25,332 nucleotides of DNA from DASZZX01 sp036260415 (GTDB lineage Bacteria; Actinomycetota; Nitriliruptoria; Nitriliruptorales; JAHWKO01), in contig DASZZX010000033.1 in assembly GCA_036260415.1 (NCBI GenBank), positions 1-25,332 on the forward strand. Direction: 5' to 3'. The first letter of the stretch is position 1; each line of letters starts with the position of its first letter. The notes under the pieces were generated by a model that was not told where the DNA came from, did not search any database, and saw nothing but the letters and a program-made list of their open reading frames with translations. Of this stretch, positions 19,471 to 25,332 are shown one piece after another. A program made the position numbers and the translations under genes.

Positions 19471-20700
19471 ATGCCGATGGCTGTGGCAGGACCCTGGCGG
19501 CGGGTCACCCTTGCGACCGTGGCGGTGATCGCCGTGGCGATGGCGCTCGCGCTTGCCTTCCGGCCCGAGAAGCCCTCCGAGCTCGTGAAGGGCTGGTCCA
19601 CCGCCCCCGTCGAGGGAGGGGAGGACGCCGTGATCGCCGACGCCGCCAGCGCCCCATTCGGGGTGGTGGCGGTGGGTCGGCGGGATCGTGACAGGGGCCA
19701 GGACGCGGTGGTGTGGCTGACGGTGGACGGTCACGCCTGGCGCCCCGTGGAGGTGGAGATCGAGCCGCCCGGCGCGGTCCCCGACCGCCGGCTCACCGCG
19801 GTGGCGGCGAGCAACGACCTGCTCGTGGCAGGCGGGGTCGAGGACGGGCTGTCCGGCATGTGGGTGTCGGCCGACGAGGGGTCGACCTGGGAGCGCGTCC
19901 CCCACGACGAGGTCGTGTTCCTACCCGGCGAGATCACGGGGATCGCCCACCTGGAACAGAAGGGCTGGGTCGCGGTCGGCCACGGCCGCCACCGCGGCGA
20001 GCGCATCCCGGTGGTGCTCAACTCGCCCGACGGCTACCTGTGGGAGCGCGTCGAGCCCCCGCAGATCGGCAACGTCGGCGAGGAGGGGGTCACCGACGTG
20101 ACCCCGGGGGGTACTGGGGCCCTGGCAGGCGGCTACAGCGAGGACCCCAGCGGCGACACCACGGTTGTGCACACGCCGTTCTGGTCGTCCGAGGACGCGC
20201 GGAGCTGGAAGCAGCTGCCCGACAGCGAGGGGGTCTTCCCGCCAGCGACCATCGTGCGAGCGATGACCCAGGCGGAGAAGGCGACCGTGGGGCTCGCGGA
20301 GGTCGAGGAGGAGGGGCGCACGTCGGTGGTCGCCTTCCGGTCGCTCGACGACGGCAACACGTGGGCGGCCAGCCGGCCGCTGCCCACCGCACACGCCACC
20401 TCGCCCCGGGCGGCCGCCGGCGCCGCTTCCGCTCGGGTCGCTGGGGTGACGACCTCTCCTGACGGTTTCTTGGTCGCGGTCGGGACGCTGGAGGAGGGTG
20501 ACCACGTGCGGCTGGCGGTGTGGATATCAGCCGACGCCGCCGACTGGGAGCTGCTGGCGGACCCGCACCTCGAGGCCGCGACGGGGGTCGAAGCCAGCGC
20601 GGTGGGCGCCGCCCAACGGCAGACGGTGGTGCTCGGGCATGAGGAGGCGGGTGCGGTGGCGTGGGTCCACGGCCCGCCAGGATCCCCCGGTTCCGGCTGA
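19471..20700 (+). CDS. Exported Asp-box/BNR-like beta-propeller protein
   Basis: The protein has about 409 residues: an N-terminal signal anchor (residues about 12-30) and an extracellular domain. Five sialidase-type Asp-box motifs (S/T-x-D-x-G-x-x-W pattern) recur: SADEGSTWERV, SPDGYLWERV, SEDARSWKQL, SLDDGNTWAA and SADAADWELL. They are spaced roughly 55-75 residues apart, as expected for blades of a beta-propeller. No sialidase catalytic arginine triad is apparent, so binding or a structural role is more likely than glycosidase activity. The start is ambiguous between ATG 19471 and ATG 19477; each has a G-rich ribosome site at usable spacing. A perfect 19-bp inverted repeat lies just upstream. 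It converges with the carboxylase alpha gene. Confidence 0.85.
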   Translation: MPMAVAGPWRRVTLATVAVIAVAMALALAFRPEKPSELVKGWSTAPVEGGEDAVIADAASAPFGVVAVGRRDRDRGQDAVVWLTVDGHAWRPVEVEIEPPGAVPDRRLTAVAASNDLLVAGGVEDGLSGMWVSADEGSTWERVPHDEVVFLPGEITGIAHLEQKGWVAVGHGRHRGERIPVVLNSPDGYLWERVEPPQIGNVGEEGVTDVTPGGTGALAGGYSEDPSGDTTVVHTPFWSSEDARSWKQLPDSEGVFPPATIVRAMTQAEKATVGLAEVEEEGRTSVVAFRSLDDGNTWAASRPLPTAHATSPRAAAGAASARVAGVTTSPDGFLVAVGTLEEGDHVRLAVWISADAADWELLADPHLEAATGVEASAVGAAQRQTVVLGHEEAGAVAWVHGPPGSPGSG

Positions 20701-20709
20701 GCTGGGGAC

Positions 20710-20729
20710 CACCGCCGCGATCGGCGGTG
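20710..20729. terminator. Hairpin between convergent genes, likely bidirectional terminator
   Basis: A perfect 8-bp stem (CACCGCCG/CGGCGGTG) with a CGAT loop fills the 36-bp gap between two convergent stop codons. There is no T-run on either side. The position strongly suggests transcription termination in both directions. Confidence 0.6.
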
Positions 20730-20736
20730 CTGTCGC

Positions 20737-22506
20737 CTACGCCCCGATCCTCGCCACCACCGCCCCCGACTCCACCGTGGCGCCCGGTGAGAACACCAGG
20801 TCGTGCACCATGCCGTCCCGGTGCGCGGTGACGTGGTTCTCCATCTTCATGGCCTCGAGCACGGCGACCAGGTCGCCGACCGATACGCGGTCACCCTCCT
20901 GCACGGCGTACTTGACGAGGGTGCCCTGCATGGGTGCGACCACGTCCGCACCGGCCGGGGTCGCACCCGCCCGGGCGCCACCGGCGACGCGCGCACGTGG
21001 CCGCTGCACGGCCTTCGGCGACCCCTCGGCCGGGACCAGGTCCCCGAACACCGTGACCTCGAAGCGGCGGCCGGCCACCTCCACGGTCGCGCGGTGGACG
21101 GCGGCGGGAGGGTCGGTGCCGCCGCGCGCCGCGGCGTGCGGCTGCAGCGACGACAGGTCCCACTCGTGCTGCACCGAGTTGGTGGAGTGGCGGGCCGCGG
21201 CGAACTGCTCGTGCTCGAGGGCGAACCGGTGGAAGGGCACGACCGTGGGGACACCCTCGATCACGAGCTCGTCGAGCGCCCGGAGCATGCGGTGCCGCGC
21301 CTGGTCGCGGTCCTCCCCCCACACGACCAGCTTGCCGACCAGCGAGTCGTAGATGCCGGGGACCTCCGAGCCGGCGGACACACCGCTGTCCAGCCGCACC
21401 CCCGGCCCCTGGGGGACCTCCAGGCGTGTGATCCGGCCGGGACCGGGCGCGAAGTCGGCAGCGGGGTCCTCGGCGTTGAGGCGCACCTCGATGGCGTGGC
21501 CGCGCAGCTGCACGTCGTCCTGGGTCAGCCTCATCCCGTCCCCGGCTGCGATGCGCAGCTGGGCGTGCACCAGGTCGATGCCGGTGACGAGCTCGGTGAC
21601 GGGGTGCTCGACCTGCAGCCGGGTGTTCATCTCCAGGAAGTAGAACGATCCGCCGTCCCCGTCGTCCTGCTCAAGCAGGAACTCGCAGGTCCCGGCGTTG
21701 TGGTAGCCGACCTCTCGGGCGATCCGCACCGCGGCCGCGCCCAGGCTCGCGCGCAGTGGCGCCGCGACGCCCGGCGCCGGAGCCTCCTCGATCAGCTTCT
21801 GATGGCGGCGTTGCAGCGAGCAGTCGCGCTCTCCGAGGTGGACCACGGTGCCGTCACGGTCCCCCAGGATCTGGACCTCGACGTGTCGTGGCCGCTGGAG
21901 GTACCGCTCCAGGTAGAGCTCGCCCCGCCCGAACGAGGCCTGCGCCTCGCGCGAGGCGGATTCCACAGCGGCGCGGAGCTCGCTCTGCGAGCGCACCACC
22001 CGCATCCCGCGGCCACCACCGCCGAACGCGGCCTTCACCGCCAGTGGGTAGCCGTGGTCGTCGGCGAACCCGATGGCTGAGGCCGTCCCGTCCAGCGGTT
22101 CGTCGGTCCCCGGCACCACCGGGGCACCGGCGGCGAGCGCGGCCCGGCGTGCCGAGAGCTTGTCGCCCATGCGGCGCATCGCCTCCGCGGGCGGACCGAC
22201 GAACACGACACCCGCGTCGCGCACGGCCTCGGCGAAGTCGGCGTTCTCACTGAGGAACCCGTACCCGGGGTGGATCGCGTCGACGCCGGCACGCTGCGCG
22301 GCGGCGAGCAGCCGCTCGGTGTGCAGGTACGACTCCGCGGGGGGCGGCGGTCCCAGCAGGTAGGCCTCGTCGGCGTAGCGCACGTGCAGCGCGTCGCGGT
22401 CCGCCTCGCTGTACACGGCGACGGACCGCACCCCGAGTTCTCGGCAGGCACGCATGATCCGCACGGCGATCTCGCCGCGGTTGGCGACGAGCACAGCGTC
22501 GAACAT
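20737..22506 (-). CDS. Acyl-CoA carboxylase alpha subunit (biotin carboxylase plus biotin carrier)
   Basis: This subunit carboxylates its own biotin with ATP and bicarbonate and hands the carboxyl group to the beta subunit. In the 589-residue protein, the biotin carboxylase domain (about 1-445) begins FDAVLVANRGEIAVRI and holds the ATP-grasp glycine loop KAAFGGGGRGMR and the active-site run FLEMNTRLQVEHPVTE. After a linker, the carrier domain (about 520-589) carries the biotinyl Lys554 in EAMKMEN. The domain layout is typical of actinobacterial acetyl/propionyl-CoA carboxylases. I chose the ATG at 22506, which gives the canonical N-terminus; GGAGG lies 11 bases upstream, slightly far. The beta and epsilon genes are on the same strand about 0.6 kb upstream, separated by a cupredoxin gene on the opposite strand. 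The alpha subunit may serve several beta subunits. Confidence 0.95.
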   Translation of the reverse strand: MFDAVLVANRGEIAVRIMRACRELGVRSVAVYSEADRDALHVRYADEAYLLGPPPPAESYLHTERLLAAAQRAGVDAIHPGYGFLSENADFAEAVRDAGVVFVGPPAEAMRRMGDKLSARRAALAAGAPVVPGTDEPLDGTASAIGFADDHGYPLAVKAAFGGGGRGMRVVRSQSELRAAVESASREAQASFGRGELYLERYLQRPRHVEVQILGDRDGTVVHLGERDCSLQRRHQKLIEEAPAPGVAAPLRASLGAAAVRIAREVGYHNAGTCEFLLEQDDGDGGSFYFLEMNTRLQVEHPVTELVTGIDLVHAQLRIAAGDGMRLTQDDVQLRGHAIEVRLNAEDPAADFAPGPGRITRLEVPQGPGVRLDSGVSAGSEVPGIYDSLVGKLVVWGEDRDQARHRMLRALDELVIEGVPTVVPFHRFALEHEQFAAARHSTNSVQHEWDLSSLQPHAAARGGTDPPAAVHRATVEVAGRRFEVTVFGDLVPAEGSPKAVQRPRARVAGGARAGATPAGADVVAPMQGTLVKYAVQEGDRVSVGDLVAVLEAMKMENHVTAHRDGMVHDLVFSPGATVESGAVVARIGA

Positions 22507-22543
22507 CGGCCGGCGTTCCTCCGGGCAGGGTGAGGTCGGCGGC

Positions 22544-22549
22544 ATGTTA
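22544..22549 (-). promoter_or_regulatory. Possible -10 element TAACAT for the carboxylase alpha gene
   Basis: TAACAT on the minus strand fits TANNNT and lies 37 bases upstream of the ATG at 22506. It sits back-to-back with the TAGCCT for the divergent cupredoxin gene. No clear -35 is visible. Confidence 0.3.
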
Positions 22550-22598
22550 CTCAGCGTCGCCCCGGCGACCCCGAGACAGGCTGGGCGGGACGCGCTGG

Positions 22599-22604
22599 TA
22601 GCCT
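22599..22604 (+). promoter_or_regulatory. Probable -10 element TAGCCT for the cupredoxin gene
   Basis: TAGCCT lies 45 bases upstream of the ATG at 22650, with AAGGAG (22636-22641) in between. It belongs to the recurring TAGSCT set. Confidence 0.5.
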
Positions 22605-22649
22605 GCGCCCCGGTCCGTCTGGCCGCCCTCCGTGCAAGGAGCCCGTCCG

Positions 22650-23252
22650 ATGCGTCGCGCCCTCTGGCCGCTGACGGCTGTGGCTGTCCTGATGGTCTCG
22701 GCGTGCAGCAGCGTGCCGCAGGAGCTGGTCGACGCCGAGGCGCTGGCGTGTCCCAGCGGCTCGCCCTGCTACGACCCGCCCTCCCCGCGGGGCCCCGGCG
22801 GCGAGTTGGTGGTCGAGGGTGGCGAGTTCTTCTTCGAGGTCGTGTCGGGCGAAGCTCAGGAGGGCCCCGTCAGGATCAGCTTCCGCAACGTCGGGTCGGC
22901 GGAGCACAACATCACCATCGACGAGGCCTACGGCGACGTGAAGCAGGTGCCGCCCTCAGAGAACCTCGCCGGGGGCCAGACCGCTGAGGGCACCCTGCAG
23001 CTGTTCGCGGGGAGCTACACCATCTACTGCTCGGTCCCGGGCCACCGGTCGGCGGGCATGGAGGCCACCATCGACGTGGCCCTACCCAGCGAGGACGTCG
23101 CTCCGGCGCCTGGGCCCACCGGCGCTGGTCCCAGCCCGGAGGCGACCGTCACCGCGGGTGCGCGGCCGGGGGAGGGTGGGCCGTCACCGGAGGCCACGGG
23201 ACAGGGTGGTCCCCCGGAGGTTCCGCAGCAGACCGCGTCGCCGAGCCCCTGA
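22650..23252 (+). CDS. Cupredoxin-domain lipoprotein (plastocyanin-like)
   Basis: The 200-residue lipoprotein has a signal peptide ending in the lipobox VSAC (Cys19), so it should sit on the outer membrane face. A cupredoxin domain (about 52-146) has all four type 1 copper ligands: His86 in AEHNITI, then Cys127, His132 and Met137 in the CSVPGHRSAGM motif (C-x4-H-x4-M). It probably binds copper and carries single electrons; its partner is unknown. The tail (about 147-200) is a Pro/Gly/Ser/Thr-rich, probably disordered extension. I chose the ATG at 22650 because AAGGAG is 8 bases upstream; a GTG at 22632 is rejected. The last ~104 bp overlap, tail to tail, the epsilon-subunit gene on the other strand. 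The gene interrupts an otherwise minus-strand carboxylase cluster. Confidence 0.9.
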   Translation: MRRALWPLTAVAVLMVSACSSVPQELVDAEALACPSGSPCYDPPSPRGPGGELVVEGGEFFFEVVSGEAQEGPVRISFRNVGSAEHNITIDEAYGDVKQVPPSENLAGGQTAEGTLQLFAGSYTIYCSVPGHRSAGMEATIDVALPSEDVAPAPGPTGAGPSPEATVTAGARPGEGGPSPEATGQGGPPEVPQQTASPSP

Positions 23253-23517
23253 CCGCCGAGTCGAGGTCGGTCGCGGTCGTCGCGGGCGGCGGCCAGGCGC
23301 GCAGGTCCGCGGGACTGACCGCCTGACCCACGCCGACCCCCTCGAGCTGAGCCGCCTGCCGCCACGGCGACGTCATGTGCTCACCTCGACGGTGGCGGCG
23401 ATCCTCCCCGGCCACGCAGATGGCCCCGAGCGTCGCGACCAGCGCCGCGAGCTCCTCATCGGTCGGGACCCCGCCCGCGTCGATCCGGATGGTGTCCAGC
23501 CGCCCGGGCAAGGTCAC
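23149..23517 (-). CDS. accE: Acyl-CoA carboxylase epsilon-like small subunit
   Basis: A GTG at 23517 overlaps the beta-subunit stop by four bases (GTGA) and opens a 122-residue frame. The N-terminal IRIDAGGVPTDEELAALVATLGA matches the epsilon-subunit signature (a short strand, Gly-x-Pro-Thr-x-x-Glu-Leu-Ala-Ala-Leu, then a helix). Residues about 49-75, SPWRQAAQLEGVGVG to LRAWPPP, match the second conserved block with its Trp-Arg motif. Epsilon subunits are short actinobacterial proteins that bind and stimulate the alpha-beta complex. The frame runs on about 40 residues beyond that core as a Pro-rich tail and overlaps the end of the cupredoxin gene on the opposite strand; the tail may be dispensable. 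Because it is small and sits in GC-rich overlapping frames, automated annotation could miss it. Confidence 0.72.
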   Translation of the reverse strand: MTLPGRLDTIRIDAGGVPTDEELAALVATLGAICVAGEDRRHRRGEHMTSPWRQAAQLEGVGVGQAVSPADLRAWPPPATTATDLDSAVRGSATRSAAEPPGDHPVPWPPVTAHPPPAAHPR

Positions 23518-25073
23518 AGCGGGATGTTGCCGTGCTTGCGTGCGGGGCGTGCGACGCGCTTGCTCAGCGTGGCCCGAAGCGCCCTGACCAGCTCCGCCCG
23601 CGTCGCGGAGGGCTCGATGACCGCGTCGACGTAGCCACGCTCGGCCGCCTTCCACGGGTTGGCGAGCTCGCGGTTGTACTCGTCGACCAGCTGGTCGCGC
23701 AGCGCCTCGGGATCTTCGGCCGCCCACAGCTCCTGGCGGTAGAGGATGTTGACCGCTCCCTGGGGGCCCATCACGGCGATCTCGGCGGTCGGCCAGGCGA
23801 AGTTCACGTCGGCGCCCAGGTGCTTGGACCCCATGACGTCGTAGGCGCCCCCGTACGCCTTGTGCGTGATGATGGTCAGCTTGGGGACGGTCGCCTCCGC
23901 ATAGGCGTACAGCAGCTTGGCGCCGTGGCGGATGATGCCGCCGTGCTCCTGCTGCACGCCGGGCAGGAAGCCGGGCACGTCGCAGAAGGTCACGATCGGC
24001 ACGTTGAAGGCATCACAAGTCCGGACGAACCGCGCGCCCTTCTCTGAGCTGTCGATGTCGAGGACGCCGGCGAGGTGGCGCGGCTGGTTGCCGACCACCC
24101 CCACGACGTGACCGTCGAGCCGTGCGAAGCCGACCACGAGGTTCTCGGCGAAGTGCTCGTGGACCTCGAAGAACTCCTCCGCGTCCACGATGTGGCGGAC
24201 GATCTCACGCATGTCGTAGGGCTGGTTGGGGGAGTCGGGGATGAAGGTGTCGAGCTCGGGGATCTCGCGGCGCGGGTCGTCGCCCAGGTCGGCGCGTGGT
24301 GGCTGCTCCAGGTTGTTGCTCGGCAGGTAGGACAGGAGGTACCGGATGTCGTCGAGGCAGCTCTCCTCGTCCAGCGACGCGAAGTGCGCCACCCCCGACC
24401 GGCCGGCATGCGCCATCGCACCGCCCAGCTCCTCCATCGTCACGTTCTCGCCGGTGACCGTCTCGATCACGTTGGGTCCCGTGATGAACATGTGGGCGGT
24501 CTCACGCACCATGAACACGAAGTCGGTGATGGCGGGGGAGTAGACCGCCCCGCCGGCACACGGCCCCATGACGGCACTGATCTGCGGGATCACGCCGGAC
24601 GCCTGCACGTTGCGGTGGAAGATGTCGCCGTACCCGCCGAGCGACACGACGCCCTCCTGGATGCGAGCGCCGCCCGAGTCGTTCATGCCCACGACCGGGC
24701 AGCCCATCTTCATGGCCAGGTCCATCACCTTGACGACCTTCTCGGCGAAGACCTCGCCGAGCGAGCCGCCGAACACGGTGAAGTCCTGGCTGAAGACGCA
24801 GACGGGGCGGCCGTCGATCGTCCCGTAGCCGGTCACCACGCCGTCCCCCAGCGGGTGCTGCTCGTCCATCCCGAACGCGTGCGAACGGTGCACGGCGAAC
24901 ATGTCGGTCTCGACGAAGGAGCCCTCGTCGACCAGCAGGTGGATCCTCTCGCGCGCGGTCCGCTTGCCCCGGGAGTGCTGCTTGTCGATCGACTCCTGAC
25001 CCCCCGCCGCCAACGCCTCCTCACGACGGCGGCGCAGCTCCTCGAGCTTCTCCTTGGTGGTCAGCTGAGACAC
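23514..25073 (-). CDS. pccB: Acyl-CoA carboxylase beta subunit, propionyl-CoA type
   Basis: This carboxyltransferase subunit moves CO2 from carboxybiotin to an acyl-CoA; with propionyl-CoA it makes methylmalonyl-CoA. At 519 residues it has the two crotonase-fold halves of the family. The N-terminal half has the acyl-CoA oxyanion segment DSGGARIQEGV and GPCAGGAVYSP; the C-terminal half has FCDVPGFLPGVQQEHGGIIRHGAKLLYAYAEATVPK and KAYGGAYDVMGSK. Asp412 in GGAYDVM aligns with Asp422 of Streptomyces PccB, where Asp marks propionyl-CoA preference and Ile marks acetyl-CoA. The GTG start has GAGGA 7 bases upstream. The epsilon-like gene overlaps its stop. A hairpin lies in the short leader and a TAGGAT hexamer upstream. 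Its product feeds the mutase encoded about 6 kb away. Confidence 0.96.
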   Translation of the reverse strand: MSQLTTKEKLEELRRRREEALAAGGQESIDKQHSRGKRTARERIHLLVDEGSFVETDMFAVHRSHAFGMDEQHPLGDGVVTGYGTIDGRPVCVFSQDFTVFGGSLGEVFAEKVVKVMDLAMKMGCPVVGMNDSGGARIQEGVVSLGGYGDIFHRNVQASGVIPQISAVMGPCAGGAVYSPAITDFVFMVRETAHMFITGPNVIETVTGENVTMEELGGAMAHAGRSGVAHFASLDEESCLDDIRYLLSYLPSNNLEQPPRADLGDDPRREIPELDTFIPDSPNQPYDMREIVRHIVDAEEFFEVHEHFAENLVVGFARLDGHVVGVVGNQPRHLAGVLDIDSSEKGARFVRTCDAFNVPIVTFCDVPGFLPGVQQEHGGIIRHGAKLLYAYAEATVPKLTIITHKAYGGAYDVMGSKHLGADVNFAWPTAEIAVMGPQGAVNILYRQELWAAEDPEALRDQLVDEYNRELANPWKAAERGYVDAVIEPSATRAELVRALRATLSKRVARPARKHGNIPL

Positions 25074-25098
25074 CTGGCGTCCTCGGCGCGGACGGTCC

Positions 25099-25117
25099 GG
25101 CCCGGTTGCGCCGGGCC
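25099..25117. promoter_or_regulatory. GC-rich hairpin in the leader of pccB
   Basis: A perfect 7-bp stem (GGCCCGG/CCGGGCC) with a 5-nt loop (TTGCG on the plus strand) lies between the candidate -10 and the pccB start, within the predicted ~50-nt leader. It could affect translation or early termination, or be a protein site. Confidence 0.4.
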
Positions 25118-25130
25118 CTTGGTGGCGGCC

Positions 25131-25136
25131 ATCCTA
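25131..25136 (-). promoter_or_regulatory. Probable -10 element TAGGAT for pccB
   Basis: TAGGAT on the minus strand fits TANNNT and is one base from the recurring TAGGCT. It lies 57 bases upstream of the pccB GTG, just before the terminal inverted repeat. Confidence 0.4.
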
Positions 25137-25138
25137 AC

Positions 25139-25332
25139 GAGCGTGGCGCACGAGCCCCGCCCCTACGCACCCTCCCCGGCGGCGCCGGTGGAGAGCCAGC
25201 CCCCGCCGCCTCCGCCAGAGTCGCCCGACGTCACCGCGCAGCTCGGGCGACTCTGGCGGAGGCGGCGGGGGCTGGCTCTCCACCGGCGCCGCCGGGGAGG
25301 GTGCGTAGGGGCGGGGCTCGTGCGCCACGCTC
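25139..25332. repeat. Perfect 90-bp inverted repeat with 14-nt loop at the window end
   Basis: Left arm 25139-25228 and right arm 25243-25332 are exact reverse complements, separated by a 14-nt loop (25229-25242). The right arm ends on the last base of the window. Such perfect long arms ending at a sequence terminus often mark a contig end or fold-back chimera, but a genuine chromosomal inverted repeat is possible. Confidence 0.97.
25143..25332 (+). CDS. Possible start of a divergent gene with Pro-rich N-terminus, folded back by the inverted repeat
   Basis: A GTG at 25143 opens a frame that stays open to the window end. The first ~33 codons, through the left arm and loop, have strongly GC-biased third positions and encode a Pro-rich segment (ESQPPPPPPESPDVTAQLGRL), as seen at the disordered N-termini of many actinobacterial membrane-associated proteins. 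From 25243 onward the frame reads the reverse complement of its own start and gives Arg-rich translation, which is not credible coding. I infer that a real gene, divergent from pccB, begins here and that the sequence after the loop may be artefactual. No function can be given. Confidence 0.3.
   Translation, partial: MAHEPRPYAPSPAAPVESQPPPPPPESPDVTAQLGRLWRRRRGLALHRRRRGGCVGAGLVRHA

Noticed and set aside
25134..25328. A minus-strand frame within the terminal inverted repeat
   Set aside because: It is the mirror image of the plus-strand gene start created by the inverted repeat, so it is not independent evidence of a gene.

Overview
This window is a stretch of very GC-rich chromosome from a high-GC Gram-positive bacterium (Actinomycetota). 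The gene content supports this: an acyl-CoA carboxylase beta subunit followed by a small epsilon-type subunit, a biotin carboxylase fused to its biotin carrier domain, an LpdA-type flavoprotein, and very frequent GTG starts. A deep-branching actinobacterial lineage (Nitriliruptoria-like) is my guess only; no marker here fixes the genus. There are no rRNA or tRNA genes, CRISPR arrays, transposases or phage genes. The window reads as core chromosome, densely packed, with many 4-base GTGA stop/start overlaps.

Layout. (1) 1-2590, minus strand: a truncated secreted protein, a membrane-anchored NTF2-like protein, and an FGGY sugar kinase. (2) 2913-5260, plus strand: an exported bactofilin-like beta-repeat membrane protein, a DUF2269 membrane protein and a membrane-anchored DM13-domain protein. 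(3) 5492-10885, plus strand: folD, a small lipoprotein, malate dehydrogenase, a polytopic membrane protein with a soluble C-terminal domain, and tryptophanyl-tRNA synthetase. (4) 10930-12186, minus strand: glutamate dehydrogenase. (5) 12349-19220, plus strand: sdhC-sdhA-sdhB, then the catalytic subunit of a B12-dependent acyl-CoA mutase, then lpdA. (6) 19221-20700: two near-identical 46-bp palindromes 70 bp apart, a 19-bp perfect inverted repeat, and an exported Asp-box-like protein. (7) 20737-25073: acyl-CoA carboxylase alpha (minus), a cupredoxin lipoprotein (plus), then the epsilon and beta carboxylase subunits (minus). (8) 25139-25332: a perfect 90-bp inverted repeat that ends exactly at the window edge.

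How the genes work together. The carboxylase subunits turn propionyl-CoA into methylmalonyl-CoA; the mutase, which keeps the Tyr/Arg pair typical of methylmalonyl-CoA mutase, would make succinyl-CoA; succinate dehydrogenase and malate dehydrogenase carry carbon on through the TCA cycle; glutamate dehydrogenase links it to nitrogen. No B12-binding mutase subunit, methylmalonyl-CoA epimerase or succinyl-CoA synthetase is in the window.

A TAGSCT hexamer (S = G or C) recurs upstream of at least six genes on both strands and is probably the local -10 element. At the mutase gene it lies so close to the ATG that the transcript is probably leaderless. I see no clearly novel defence or mobile system. 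The most unusual items are the tandem palindromes, the terminal 90-bp inverted repeat, the 10-helix plus soluble-domain fusion, and an LpdA homologue that has both redox cysteines.
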